DNA of 64,000 nt from Typha latifolia. Its lineage: Eukaryota; Streptophyta; Magnoliopsida; Poales; Typhaceae. The notes under the pieces were generated by a model. The model did no database searches. It was not told where the DNA came from and worked only from the letters and a program-made list of their open reading frames with translations. The stretch lies in assembly GCA_019914945.1 (NCBI GenBank), contig CM034099.1, positions 21,292,704 through 21,356,703 of the forward strand, written 5' to 3'. How positions within the stretch are numbered: position 1 is the first letter of the stretch; every line of letters starts with the position of its first letter. A program made the position numbers and the translations under genes. Positions 23,019-35,011 of the stretch are shown piece by piece.

Positions 23019-23019
<1 letters not shown>

Positions 23020-23064
<45 letters not shown>
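23020..23064. repeat. (GA)n microsatellite
   Basis: About 22 uninterrupted GA units. Confidence 0.95.
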
Positions 23065-23067
<3 letters not shown>

Positions 23068-23649
23068 GGGCCATGGCCATTGGCCCATGCCATGGGGCAC
23101 ATGGAGCAAGTAATTGAAACACGAACCAAACTCCAAAAACTGACGAGCATCCTCCATCCAAATCTGCACTTAGGTAAATGGATGTCTGGATTGGATCCCA
23201 TTTCTGGTCCCTTTCTATAACTGTTGGCCAAATTAAAGAGAGGGATAATAGTAGTACGTAACCTACGCACGCACCTACACCAAAAAATTCAAGAGTTTGG
23301 TGTTTGGTGTTTGGTGAGTAGTCGGTGATAAAGCTTTTTTTGTTTTGTTTTGTTTTCCTTCCTTGTAATTTTGTAAAGGAGTATAAGTCGGTGATCAATC
23401 ATTTTGTTTTCTTTGCCGATGGGAGTTGTACTGATTAAAGTGGCTAATACAAGGATGGTTTGCTGAGTATATGGGCGTCAAACAATTTTCTTTTTAACTA
23501 TTTTAAAAACTAAATTGGGTTTGTAAGTAACAAATCTAGCTCACTTTGATGAGAGAAATGGCATGTCTAATACTACAGTTTGGAGTCGCAAATGCGGCCA
23601 CTTGCACTTGCAGACTTACTTCGATAGAAATGAGAAGAAAATCTCCAAT

Positions 23650-23669
23650 ATATATATATATATATATAT
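23650..23669. repeat. (TA)n microsatellite
   Basis: Ten TA units. Confidence 0.9.
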
Positions 23670-24519
23670 TCGAGCATTGCTATCGAACTTCATCGAACTA
23701 TTAATCGAACCAAGTTACTAAGTCACTAAATAATCTTATGATTTTCTTGGTCACAGAGAATGATACCTATCAACAACTCCGATAGAATTGGCTAGTGGTT
23801 GACGGGCAGGGCTTTGAGAGGGTTCATCTGCTATGGACTATGTGACATGGGGATGAGATCATCTGCAACTCACCGCATACCGCTAAAAAGCATATGCTAG
23901 TGACTGAGAGACCACATGCTTTGTGCAGGCTCACGTTGCAAAGTGTTTTAAGAGACATATCTTCCTGTCTATACTCTCTTTGCTTTATATCTTTATATTC
24001 TTTAAAGAGATCTCAAACAATATTGAGGAATTTTATCTGATACCGGTGGATCAGAATCGCAACTATCTCACGCTTAAGAGTACAAAATTGTAATCCGATG
24101 TGACCAAAATTATGTATATATAACTTCATAAAGATTTAATATTGGTTGATGAAGTTATTATGTAGAGTTAATCGTAGGATAATGAGAGAAACAAACAAAT
24201 AAAAGCACATCATGTGCCTCTTTTTTTCCCACCTCTCAGAATCTGCTGTTTATTTATTTCCAAGCTCTCGATTTGGTGCAGAACCAGTCTTTTGGTAACT
24301 CTTTTATCTTTGTCTTTCTTGGCAGTAATAGATAATACATTTGGATGCAACCCAAGTTGTATTGAAAATAATTATGCCAACCAACCTAATCCAGCTGTGT
24401 GCAAGCTCAGGATTCATCATACACCCACGTATAGAAGAGAAAGGAGGAAGTAAACAAAGTGTAAATATATAAATTAACAATTTCTGGATCATCGGCGTAC
24501 TGTTAGCAGAGAATAAGTT

Positions 24520-24670
24520 TGTGAATCATTCGGGTCAGGCCTTCGTCCTGTTCGACGAAATGCCTTCAGTCTTCTGATGTCAAAATTCCTCGTGGGCTGG
24601 GTCGACGGACAAGCTCTGGATGCCTTGGGCTTGTTCAACGAAATGCCTCGGAGAACAAAAAGAGTTTAAT
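24520..24670 (+). pseudogene. PPR-like fragment with LFDEMP/LFNEMP motifs
   Basis: Frames around 24545 and 24625 read VLFDEMPS and DALGLFNEMPRR, typical of PPR repeats, but stops and frame changes separate them. A similar fragment lies at 27535-27700 in repeat copy B. Too short and broken to be a gene; it may be captured PPR sequence within the repeat. Confidence 0.45.
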
Positions 24671-24899
24671 GGCCCAGGCCCAATTCTGGGAGGTAGGTGA
24701 TTCTAGAAATTTACGATCTCATCACGTACGTCGGTATATTGATGTTAGTAGTAGTACTGGTTAACAATGGCAAGGTGATGATTATTTTTTATTGTTTTTC
24801 GTTTTTTGTTTTAAAATTTAAGCTGCTTTCAGCTTAAATTAAGATACTCCCACCAAATAAAAAGAGATTACAAAGTTGTCGGGGAAACTCATTGGTAGG

Positions 24900-25640
24900 T
24901 AGGCAATCTTACACTTATTGGCCGCCTAATTCGTGACTAGATTCTCTTCCTTAAATATATAGGAAAATCTCACCTCTACAAAAGCATCCAAAAGGTTGAA
25001 GCATTCCATCGTCATTATAGATTTGAACCAACATTAGGGAGTTGAGCCCCACTTCTATCCTGAAACAGCTCTAAAACTAGCAAGTCGAAGACCTAATCGA
25101 AGAGCTCAGGCCTCTGCAATCAAAGCAAAACCTCCCACAAAATAGCTAGAAGAGCACTAATATTTGACCTCAACATTGCCTTAGAATTGCACTGATACCC
25201 ATCAAGTGACCACGCACCGTCTTTATTAAGCTTGACCCATCCCAACTCCAACAACTACCACTTGACCTAGACTAAAGCTTGATGACCTGTGCGCCATCAT
25301 CTAAGGCCGGGAGGCCACCCTACCAAAAACCACACTATTACGCTGCTTTCAAATGACCCTAATGGTGGACCCGATCACTGCCTTAACTTGCTCATCTTGG
25401 TGCCCATCCATGTTCCAAATTGTGCTTAACTAGTTCATATTGATCTTCGGTGCAATCTCTAAGGTGTTGTGAGTTTCCTCATGAGGCCGCACCTCTTGAC
25501 TAAATCGGCAAGCAAAAAGATGTTCATCTGTTTCACGAAACAACCCATAAACGCTACATGCATTCTCAAACCCAACTACTATATTGCTAGGTTCATGGTC
25601 ATTATACATAGAAGATTTAGCCCTGTTCATTTTAAGATTA
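24900..25640 (-). pseudogene. Dead LINE retrotransposon fragment (zinc-binding and RNase H-like domains)
   Basis: On the minus strand, 25430-25630 encodes a region like the zf-RVT domain found after plant LINE reverse transcriptases (CSVYGLFRETDEHLFACRF; C25, H37 and C41 present, one expected Cys replaced by Tyr). Downstream at about 25242-25194 is WVKLNKDGAWSLDG, the start of the RNase H-like (RVT_3) domain, followed by AMLRSNISALLAIL. Stops and frameshifts interrupt it throughout, and reverse transcriptase itself is absent. It lies between the two copies of the dispersed repeat. Confidence 0.7.
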
Positions 25641-26359
25641 TTCTATTTTTTGTAATTCTAGAATGCAACTCTTTATTTCAGAATAATAATTAAATATTAT
25701 AAAAATATTATTCTAGAATATACAAATTATTCATCAAAATTATATCTTATACCATACACTAATCTAATTACTAATTTATCATTGATATATATTATATCAG
25801 ACTACTTTATATCAAATCAAGAGGTATTCATATTAATTTCATGAATAACAAAATATCTTTCTTCTTTTTTTCACCTTATATTACATTAAGATAATTATTA
25901 CATATTTATTCCTAAATACAAGTGAATATACAGATAATTATTTATAAAATAAATAACTCATTTTGAGAATAGCAAAGATGAATATCTATTTTAAAATTTA
26001 TCTTATTTCTATAAACGAGGCTAGAAAACATAAAATTAATAGGCTTTTGGCCAAAAACTATTAACTTCCTCACCAAGGATGGAACAAGTCCTCCCATGGC
26101 GACTGTTCGTTTGCCTACTGAAAATGAATGAAAAGCAGCATCTTTCAAACACCAAGGGATTATTTGACGAAAATGGCAATTCCTTTATAAAGTCTTTCAT
26201 TGCGTTTAACCTTTTAACTGACAACTGCTGTAGGGCTTCTGTAGTTCAAACTACACAGGATGGCGTTATGTTCTATTACGGTGGACCCGGTGGTTGTAAG
26301 AGATGTGAGCACTTATCCATCCTATCAATAAAGTATCCATTCTTGAGTTTTCAACGAGT

Positions 26360-27830
26360 AATCAATTGTTTCATGGTTTGGCTCGATTCGATTAATGCGT
26401 CGACGGTGCGTTAATTTAAAAGAATAGCTCGGCAATGCGACGACTTAGAGTAAGTCTTGACAGCATTTGGTTCGGAGTAATTGTTCGACTATACATATGA
26501 CTTGAAGCCTAGACTCTATAGCTAAAAGTTTGATGGAGCCTAAGTGCCTCAGTATCTAGGAAGGGTTGACTTTTTGTCCGGCACATATCTTTATCTCTCA
26601 GGCTCATAATAAAAAAAAAGTTTTTAAAGAATAACTATTTATATATTTCAGTATTTTTCACACTATTTCTTAAATTATGCGACTTAACCATACGCTTCAA
26701 TATAAATTATATAATTTAATAACATATGATTTCATCCACAAATTTGTTATTATAAAAATATCACACTTACAATCTCCCTTTTATTAATTTAATAACAAAA
26801 CATAATTTCTAAATAATTATGTAAATTTTATAAAAAAATATAAGATCAAGACACTATTTAAAAAAAAAACAAAAAAAAAAAACAGTGGATCCAAGGCTGG
26901 ACACATCTGTTTCGATTCAAAGTTCTACTCTCATAGGGATCAAAACAGAAAAACTTATACCGTACTTGCGACACTTCCATGGTGATTACTTCACACCGTA
27001 TTCCTTTGGATTGTTGAGCAAGTTTGGAGTTCGTTGGCATTAGGGCATGAGATGCTTCTTCTGCTATGCGACATGGGGAAACTCACCACATACCGCTTAA
27101 AAGCATATGCTAGTGACTGAGAGACCCACATGCATTGTACAGGCTCACGTTGCAAAGTGTTTTATGATACCTATCTTCCTGTCTTTAATCTTTTGCCTTA
27201 AAACTCTTTTTAATATTTAAAGAGATCTCAAAGGATCAAAATCCCAACCATCTCACGCTTAAGAGTACAAAAATGTAACCCGATGTGAGTAAACTTTATG
27301 TATATATAACTTCACAAAAAAATAATTTGTTCGACGAAGTTATTACGAGTAGAGTTAATGGCAGGAGAACGAGAGAAACAACTAAAAGCACATCATGTGC
27401 CTCTGTTTCCCACCTCTCAGAGTATGCTATTTATTTATTTACAAGCTCTCAATCTGATGCAGTCTTTTGGTAACATTTTTTTATTATATCTTTCATGGCA
27501 GTGATAGATGATGATTCATTCATTTGGATGCAACGAAATGCCTTGGACGAAATGCCTTCAGCCTTCCGACGTCAAAAGTCCTCATGGGCCGGGCCGGGCC
27601 CGGACGGGTTAGAATATATGCTCATGCGCAGTGCCAGTGATGGACAAGAAGTTGTTCGAGTGATGCCTTCGGCCTGTTCGACGAAATGCCTGCGGACGAA
27701 AAAGAAAAAAGTATAAATGGCCCAAGCCCAACTACGGGAATTAGGTGATTCTAGAAAGTTACGATCTTATCACGTATGTCAGTATGTTGATGTTTAGTAC
27801 TGGTAAACAACGGCGAGGTGATGATTGAAA
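26360..27830. repeat. Diverged dispersed repeat, copy B
   Basis: Same orientation and block order as copy A (22370-24800) but shorter. Matching phrases include CATATGCTAGTGACTGAGAG near 27100, GGCTCACGTTGCAAAGTG near 27142, CACCTCTCAGAGTATGC near 27411 and GGTGATTCTAGAAAG near 27743. It also carries GACGAAATGCC (DEMP) PPR-like fragments. Both copies could be remnants of one retroelement's long repeats, but no intact ends were found. Confidence 0.65.
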
Positions 27831-28368
27831 ATTAGACGCCAAGGAGAAAATTTTACTTTAAGGACCCTAGATTTGTGGCTTTTATAGGACAAGACCTCAT
27901 AAAAGTAGCAATAGTAGTATATGCTTTATAATACCTCAATTTGAGTTGTCCTATAGAGTTAGGAGGAGTACTGTTTACCTATTATTCAGGTCCCTTTTTG
28001 TCAAAGAAACAATTCAAACGGTTCAATACCTGAGGGATAAAATGCGAGACCTACTGCTCTTCACTCCTCTCAATTATCCACCATACTTTAATAGGCTGCA
28101 CTTTTGCATTGACATCCCAGATAATTAATTAGTCGTAGACCACTTAGTCCTTGTCGTGATAAGAATACTGAATAGAATACTTATCCGTGTTGCTTATTCT
28201 GACCTCTTATTATCCCCCCTCAACCACCGCAGTAACGAGCACCTGACGATTATTTATTATCCCACTAGTCCTTGCAGGTTAAAGAAAGAAATAAATTATT
28301 ACTCCCCTTTCCAACCCCTAACCCTTATTACCAAACGTGTCTTAGAGGGCTTGAGGCCTATGACACTT

Positions 28369-28393
28369 GCTCTCTCTCTCTCTCTCTCTCTCT
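28369..28393. repeat. (CT)n microsatellite in the ZF-HD upstream region
   Basis: About 12 CT units lie 150 bases before the ATG. Pyrimidine-rich leaders of this kind are common in plant core promoters. Confidence 0.85.
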
Positions 28394-28524
28394 ATTCTTT
28401 TTTCCTTTACATCGTCTCTCTATTCCTAATTCCTCTCTATCCTCCTTTTTATTCTTATCTATCACCACCACCTGCTTCACTTCTCACTTCACCTCCCTCT
28501 CGCCTATTCATAACTCGGTCTTCC

Positions 28525-28534
28525 AAACCCTAAA
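28525..28534 (+). promoter_or_regulatory. Telo-box next to the ZF-HD start codon
   Basis: AAACCCTAAA followed by GCCCTAAA lies immediately before the ATG at 28543. Motif match only. Confidence 0.4.
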
Positions 28535-28542
28535 AGCCCTAA

Positions 28543-29448
28543 ATGGATGCGATGGCTACCAAGACCTTGGACCCGGATCCGAAACTCAAGCCCATCTCCT
28601 TCCCCAACGGAGCCCTAAAGAAGCACCACCACCACCGGGCGTCTCCCTCACCGCCGGCGCCGGAGATGCTCTACCGCGAGTGCCTTAAGAATCACGCCGC
28701 CGGCCTCGGGGGCCACGCGCTCGACGGATGCGGCGAGTTCATGCCCTCCCCGGCGTCCAACCCCTCCGACCCCACCTCGCTGAAGTGCGCCGCGTGCGGG
28801 TGCCACCGCAACTTCCACCGCCGCCTCCCGGACCCGCTCCACGAGGGCGAGGACGAGATGGATGACGCCGACGACGACCGCCACGTGTCGTCCTCCTCCG
28901 ACGATGACGGGGAAGACCACCGGGGGGCCCGCCGTGGGTTCCCCTCGGCGCCGCACATGCTCCTGGCCCTCAGCGGCGGCGGTCCCACCACCGGCGTACC
29001 TGATCCGGCGAGGCCGTTCGCGTGCGTGGCGGGAGGGCCACCGCCGCCTCCGTCGTCTGCTTCGGCGAGGAAGAGGTTCCGGACGAAGTTCAGCCAGGAG
29101 CAGAAGGAGAGGATGCAGGAGCTGTCGGAGAGGCTGGGTTGGAGGATGCAGAAGAGGGACGACGCCATGGTGGAGGAGTGGTGCCGCGAGATCGGGGTCG
29201 GAAAGGGGGTCTTCAAGGTCTGGATGCACAACAACAAGCACATCTTCTTAGGAACAGGGAAGAGAGGAAGCGGCGGAGGTGGTGGTGTTGGTGTTGGAGT
29301 TGTTCTCGGCGGTGGTAGTGGTGGCGAAGGAGATGGAGATGGTGGTAGCAATGGTAATGGTAATGGTAATAGTAACGGTAATGGTAAGATCGAGGTTAAC
29401 GTGAGTGGTGGTCATGTGATGAATGGGTCTTCTTCTTCCTCTCACTAA
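28543..29448 (+). CDS. Zinc-finger homeodomain (ZF-HD/ZHD) transcription factor
   Basis: Plant-specific nuclear transcription factor, 301 residues, intronless as usual for the family. Residues 44-94 hold the ZF-HD dimerisation finger ([20 protein letters not shown], then [13 protein letters not shown]). An acidic Ser/Asp linker (about 103-126) and a proline stretch follow. The homeodomain spans about 176-238, from [16 protein letters not shown] to recognition helix [11 protein letters not shown]. The C-terminus is unusual: a Gly-rich tract, then alternating Gly-Asn repeats and Ser-rich end. The second ATG (M4) is also possible. Very GC-rich in its first half. The MIF gene at 32823-33116, convergent with it, encodes the same finger without a homeodomain. 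I do not assign a ZHD number. Confidence 0.96.
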   Translation: MDAMATKTLDPDPKLKPISFPNGALKKHHHHRASPSPPAPEMLYRECLKNHAAGLGGHALDGCGEFMPSPASNPSDPTSLKCAACGCHRNFHRRLPDPLHEGEDEMDDADDDRHVSSSSDDDGEDHRGARRGFPSAPHMLLALSGGGPTTGVPDPARPFACVAGGPPPPPSSASARKRFRTKFSQEQKERMQELSERLGWRMQKRDDAMVEEWCREIGVGKGVFKVWMHNNKHIFLGTGKRGSGGGGGVGVGVVLGGGSGGEGDGDGGSNGNGNGNSNGNGKIEVNVSGGHVMNGSSSSSH

Positions 29449-32270
29449 AGATCTAGAGAGAGTGAGGAAGAGAGATTTTGGTGAAGAAGCTTTAGAAGTT
29501 TTAATTTAGTTAGATAATGTTTGATCTGGCCACTGGAGAAGACCATCAAATTTGGAGTTTGGAGTTGGAATTTGGAAGAAGCATAGCTTAGAGCTTCACA
29601 ATCACATAAGGCAAGCAAGGTTAGCTTTCTTTCTTTTCTTTCTTTCTAGTCACTGTTGATTAGCTCATTAGATAAAATAACCTTTGCATTAGTACTGCTG
29701 GATTTGTATCACTCATGTATATGAGGCAGTTTAGTGCTAGGTTCTGTAAGATTATTATGCATCAAGGAAGTTTAGCACAATGGACACACTCCACTTACCC
29801 ATGCATGAAATGCTAATGCTTTATTACTTAATATTTACTTCTCTCTCTCTCTCTTTAATTTCTCTTCTCTATATGGTTTCATGAGTAATAATCTTAGTTA
29901 TGGCTTAATCATGTACTAATTGTCTGGTGCTTTTGGCTCTGTGGAGGGGGGGTCATCAATCATCATCATTCAGTTGTGTACTACCACCCATCCTTCTCTT
30001 CCCTGAAATGGCGATATAAAGTTGTTTAAAGATCTCTTTGTTGGGTTGGTAGGGTTCATGTGATTTCCCAACCTTAATAATTGTACCCCCCTTCTCATCA
30101 TAACCTTTCCCTCTTCCCCATGGTGTGTGATTTGTTCTATAATAATAAATAATAACCCTCCCTTGGTGAACAAACTTTTGGTTCCCTCCTCCAACTTTTA
30201 GCTTAACCCGAGAAGGATACTATTAATTAACGAGCTTCCATAATTGGAAAAGTCTTAAAGAGTGATGTCATCTAGCCTAATAAAATACAACAAGGTTTAG
30301 TTACCCACTCTTTGTCGATTTCTTCAGTCTTACCTCAAGTTTGTTCAAGTGTTTCTGGCGTTATCCTTTCGGATAGATAAGCTAAAATACATGTCAACGC
30401 TTTGTTTTAATTACTCCTGCTGCTTTACTAGAACGGAGATTTGGATTTGTTTCTGTGAATCCATTCCTTCCTTCCGTCCTCTTTACGAAGTTAAACGAAA
30501 GTTTTTTCGTGATTATTATTATATAACACTTTGAAGATAAAATAGTCTTTTAAAAAAATGTTGTTTTAAGTATTGTTGGAATTTCTAGTTGCGTATCAAG
30601 TTAGCAGAGAGGACCGTGAATACGGTGGAAATGCTTTTAATGCGCCTGTTGAGTTCATTAATGGTTACATGGTGACAACCAGTTCATGAGGCAGGTGGTC
30701 TCAGTAAAGCTTCAGACTTGGCATTAAACTTCACCAAAGTAGTTGCACAACTATCCGAGTGAGTTTTAAAACATCACTGACATAAGATAATAATGAGTGA
30801 ATAAGTGATATCCCCATTATCCAAACAACACTCTCTTTTGGAACTTTCTTAATCTTTTAACTTAAGAACAAATAAAGCCCTTGTCTTTGACTTATTCCAC
30901 TCTTATCTTTAGACCAACAACATGGTCGTTTTTTGGATTTTCAAACTTCAAATCTTATCCTTATGCTCAAGAAAGACGGCTAACTAGGTTTGATGTAGTA
31001 CCACCCTCCCCTAATTCATCAACTATAATCTCTCAGTATGGACCAAGAAGTTCCATATATTTGTGTTCCATAACGACGACTAAATGAACACCAACAAAAA
31101 AAAAAGAGAGAGAATAAAATATACAAAAAGATGGCTAACAAAAGGGCGTATGGATAAACTGAAGGATTACTAAACCCAATGACAATATCAACTACAAAAG
31201 TAGCAGCTAGCATTGAGGTGTTTTGAGTACTCATCTAAAAGAAAATAGAAAGTGAGTCGTGTGGTGTTTGATGGTCCCTTCTAGTAATTAGAACAATTCT
31301 GACCAATTAAAAAAAGGCCCACTAAAAAGTTGGTGGCTGCTCCATGTATGGAGTAAAACGCAGCAGTAACATCGAAATTAGAGGCTAAGGGAGATGATAT
31401 ATACTTTGGCAACTAATTATCAAATGTAAGCAATCATCCAAAACAGTCAATTCCACACAAGTGGTGCACAAACTGGTGATGCCTATGGCCATTAAAGTGT
31501 GACATTCATATCTATGGTAGCACTGATAGCTTCCATCAGAGATTCCATGTGGGTAGATGATGAAGATTAGAGTATGAAACTACGAAGGTTGGTTGAGGTG
31601 ATGAGGATCTTATCTCCACACCAATCAAAGTATGCCGAAAGTGGAGTTGTCCTTTCCCTTCTATCCCTATCCTCTTTATTCCATAATAATAATAATAATA
31701 ATTAGTCAGTAGCATGGAGTAAGGATTTGGAATGTAATAGAGATGATGTTGAATAAATTAGCCATTATTAATTTTCCTAATCTCCATGTCTGCGTCAATG
31801 GCTGCTGTGGAATTCCTTGCCACTATTTTGAGGTCATGGGATAATGGAATATTTTGACGCCAATTAATCTCCTTGAAGGTCGCATCAATAATTAGCTAAT
31901 TGGGCTAGAAAGTGCATCGGCACAATTGCAAAATAAGGCATGTGAATATATGATGGAAAAGCATTTGTTTTTACGTAAAGTGAGGATTTAACTTTAAATC
32001 AAGTCGACTTGCATGAGAAGCTTCAAGATTTGAAAATATTAAAAGCCATCACTAGTAGATCTTCTTGGTCTTGGTCTTTTTAATGTTCCTGATGGGATAT
32101 TAGATCCAAGCTAAGAAGCCCTCTAACTTTTGCTTCGACATAAATAAGAACCAATTCAAGGTCTAATGGAAGGTGCAATCTCTTTGAATATTCATTAATG
32201 GTTATGTAGTAATAATTGATGATGCTATTCCTTTGTACCATTTTTCCTGTGGCCAATAAGATAGTGCTAT

Positions 32271-32304
32271 ACACACACACACACACACACACATACACAC
32301 ACAC
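32271..32304. repeat. (CA)n microsatellite
   Basis: Sixteen or so AC units with one T interruption. Confidence 0.9.
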
Positions 32305-32414
32305 GCGTAAGTGACAAATAACATCATAGACCCAATTATGACATTTCCTTTTTTCTCAAGCAGAGTATAAATGCCACCAAAGTTTTTCACTATATAATGT
32401 AAACCTGATGAAAT

Positions 32415-32418
<4 letters not shown>

Positions 32419-32478
<60 letters not shown>
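32419..32478. repeat. (CT)n microsatellite, long
   Basis: Thirty uninterrupted CT units, likely highly variable between individuals. Confidence 0.95.
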
Positions 32479-32481
<3 letters not shown>

Positions 32482-32822
32482 CATTTTCATGAGGTCAATG
32501 AGCTTTCTTCTGATTGAAATGTAACAAGAAGATATATATATATATATAAAACTAAAACGAATATAAGAACAAACTTATCTTACTTCCAGAAGCAGCAAAT
32601 TTGACAATAAATAGCTATACTTACTCAATAGAAATTAAAGAGAAAAAAGAACAAGATGTACACTTTCAGCTTCATACACCAACCTAAATAAAAGGAAGGG
32701 AAAAAGAACAAGGTCAAAGCATGCAAAACAACACCACCTACTTGGAAGGCATAATTAAAAGTCAAAGAATGGAGACGAGCTTGATCAATTTCCACACCCA
32801 CAAGCATACAGAGACAGTATTC

Positions 32823-33116
32823 CTACTGCCTCCACAATGGCAATGAAGAACATTCACATACAACCTCACATTCTTGCACCCTTCGATGGAAGCTGCGGTG
32901 GCAGCCGCATGCAGCACACTTGAGAGCTCCGACAGCCCCCTCCTCTCCTTCAGCCATGAACTCTCTGCATCCGTCGACGGCATGCCCTCCGATGCTCGCT
33001 GCGTGGTTCTTCTGGCACTCGCAATATATCACACGTCTCCTCCTCCTGCATGCTGCAACATGATGAACATGGACTGCTGGCTCACATCTTCTTAAGACCA
33101 GGAGACGCTTCTTCAT
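32823..33116 (-). CDS. MIF: Mini zinc finger (MIF) microprotein
   Basis: A 97-residue protein made almost only of the ZF-HD finger. It begins [10 protein letters not shown], a family hallmark, then an Arg-rich stretch, the finger [21 protein letters not shown] and [13 protein letters not shown] (ligands C34, H38, C50, C67, C70, H73, H77), and the typical end VVCECSS. There is no homeodomain. MIFs heterodimerise with ZF-HD factors and keep them inactive, affecting hormone responses and floral meristem termination. The start ATG at 33116 has a good context. A 5'-UTR intron is possible, since TTGACAATGCAG precedes it at about 33148. Its possible partner, the ZF-HD gene, is the next gene on its 3' side. 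Confidence 0.95.
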   Translation of the reverse strand: MKKRLLVLRRCEPAVHVHHVAACRRRRRVIYCECQKNHAASIGGHAVDGCREFMAEGEEGAVGALKCAACGCHRSFHRRVQECEVVCECSSLPLWRQ

Positions 33117-35011
33117 GTTGAGTTCTGGTCCACAATACCTTAACCTGCATTGTCAATTTATATACAAACCCTAAGTTGACAAGTAGTCACTTGATCTTGT
33201 GCTTCTTCACCTAAAGTGTAGTTATTAAATTTTTTTTTTCATCGTAAGGGTCAGATGAGCCTTCATTCATGGCTTTGGTTTTGGTTGCAAGGCCTAATAA
33301 AGGGCCAGCTGAATTGATGCGCCAACTAATTCCAACTCACTAGGGCAGAAGGAAGCAATTTTTGGGCCATTAGGGTAACCCTACACTAGAGTAATAAGAG
33401 AAACTTTTGCCTTTTGGCCCTGGCTTTGTGATGGCATGAACAGGTAAGGATCCTTGTACCAAATTATCCCAAAAGGTGGAGGGGCCCTTGAAAGACAGGT
33501 TACCAGCTCTGCTTGTCTAGAGATATAAATAAGTGCGTTGATAGGTTGGTTTTGCCAAATTGTTGGATAGGACACAGCTGCCCTACTCCCACCTCCTTTG
33601 CTATTTAAATACAATCTCTCTTCTTCAGTTAAGCATGGAAGATAAACTTGAGCTGCAGTACTAGATATCCATGTATCATCCATTTTATTGAGTATAATGG
33701 AACACCGGTAGATTTAAACAACCTAATATCTACAAGAACTTGTAGAAGATTGTTCAAGTGATCCCGTCTTGACTTCTACTTATACTTAGTGAATCCACAT
33801 TTACATAACATGACATATTCGATTGCAAAACAAATTTTATATAGACATTTATTTCTTACATAGAAAACAATATGTTTCAGAAAAAAAAGACATTTTTGAA
33901 ACCTTTCACAAAGATTAAGAGATGTAACCAGAAACTGAACTTGTTGCCAAGATTCAAGTTCCTGAATCAAGCAAGAACACGTCAAAGGACGGCGCAACAA
34001 AGCCATCCCTAATTCACAAAGATCATTAAGAGCAAGCATGTCATGTTGCAACCAGCCTAATAGGATGTGCACAATTCACTCAGAATCCAAAAGATTACAA
34101 ACAGAGATAGACCATCAACATGTGCATACGATTCATTACCTTCTAGCTGTGACCCGAGAAATCTGAAAAGCCATTACTGTGAGTCCAAAGATTTAGCTAG
34201 GTAGGATGGGGACTAAGAAGAAAGGAGAGTGAAAGCCTAGCCTCCTTTGCTTCTTACCAACCTAGCCAGAAGACAGCAGCAAAAGCAGGAACAATCTCAG
34301 TTTCATGCCAATTGTCTGCATCCCATACCCCATCTTTCATGAGAGCTTAACCCCAAGTTCATATTTCACTTGTTCCATTGTTGTTGTTAAAACTTGTTTA
34401 GTTTCCTTGCTTCCTGTCAAGTTCTGTGAGTTGAACTTTGAAAATTACACTGCAAAACCTGAACAGGTTGTCCTTGCTCACTGGTGTTAAGTTCGCAACA
34501 AAAGATCGACATCAACGTGACTTTGTTTCCCTGTAGGATCCATAAAGTCCAAGTTTAACTTCGTGATTGACTTTATCTATTATAGCAGACAGGAATAAAG
34601 TGAACTACAACTTGCAAACAGATGACATGTCATAATGTTACCCTGTGTAAAGTGTAGCAAAAATATGCCTGACCTGTTGGAAACTCATGTTTCTAATATT
34701 AGAAAATAACCTTGACAATTGGTACCACAATTGAAAATTTTCAATTAATAATATCAAGGGATTGTTGATCTGTTTTTCCTATTTGTAAATACAAAAATAA
34801 GCCTCTGATATGAGCGTCTCACTTCTTTCATGTAAGTGAAAGAGCAGGAGAAAATCAATTGGAGAAAATAACAGTTCTATCAACAAAAATGATGTCCTCA
34901 ACTTCAATATAAAACTACTCAGAACTGATGCAAGTACATATAATGCTAAAAAAAAAGATCCATGTGATGCATAGCAACCCGAGTTGAAAATGACAAATCT
35001 TCTGTAATTAC
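33117..35011. other. Spacer upstream of MIF
   Basis: MIF promoter side. Minus-strand frames at 33776-34072 and 33381-33683 have no recognised motif. They could belong to the transcription unit proposed at 35012-37017, but I could not join them in frame. Confidence 0.35.

Larger units (their letters stand above)
22370..24800. repeat. Diverged dispersed repeat, copy A
   Basis: Shares ordered blocks with copy B at 26360-27830. An early block has AGTAGGTCT, GCATTTAGTTC and a later GGCTCATGAACTATAAAAG. A later block begins near 23826 with CATATGCTAGTGACTGAGAG, GGCTCACGTTGCAAAGTG, then the CACCTCTCAGA phrase and GGTGATTCTAGAAA near 24699. The order is the same in both copies, with many substitutions and indels. 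It ends with LFDEMP-like PPR fragments. Confidence 0.65.
29449..32822. other. Spacer between convergent ZF-HD and MIF genes
   Basis: AT-rich with several microsatellites and no supported gene. The short frames at 30349-30534 and 30881-31087 show no recognisable motif. Confidence 0.5.

Noticed and set aside
28648..29351. Long minus-strand frames opposite the ZF-HD gene (197 and 219 codons)
   Set aside because: They are antisense shadows of a very GC-rich coding sequence; no domain, and the plus strand has a complete ZF-HD protein.
32419..32478. Regularly repeated sequence that might suggest an array
   Set aside because: Pure dinucleotide microsatellite, as are the others; no spacer-repeat structure, so not a CRISPR-like array.
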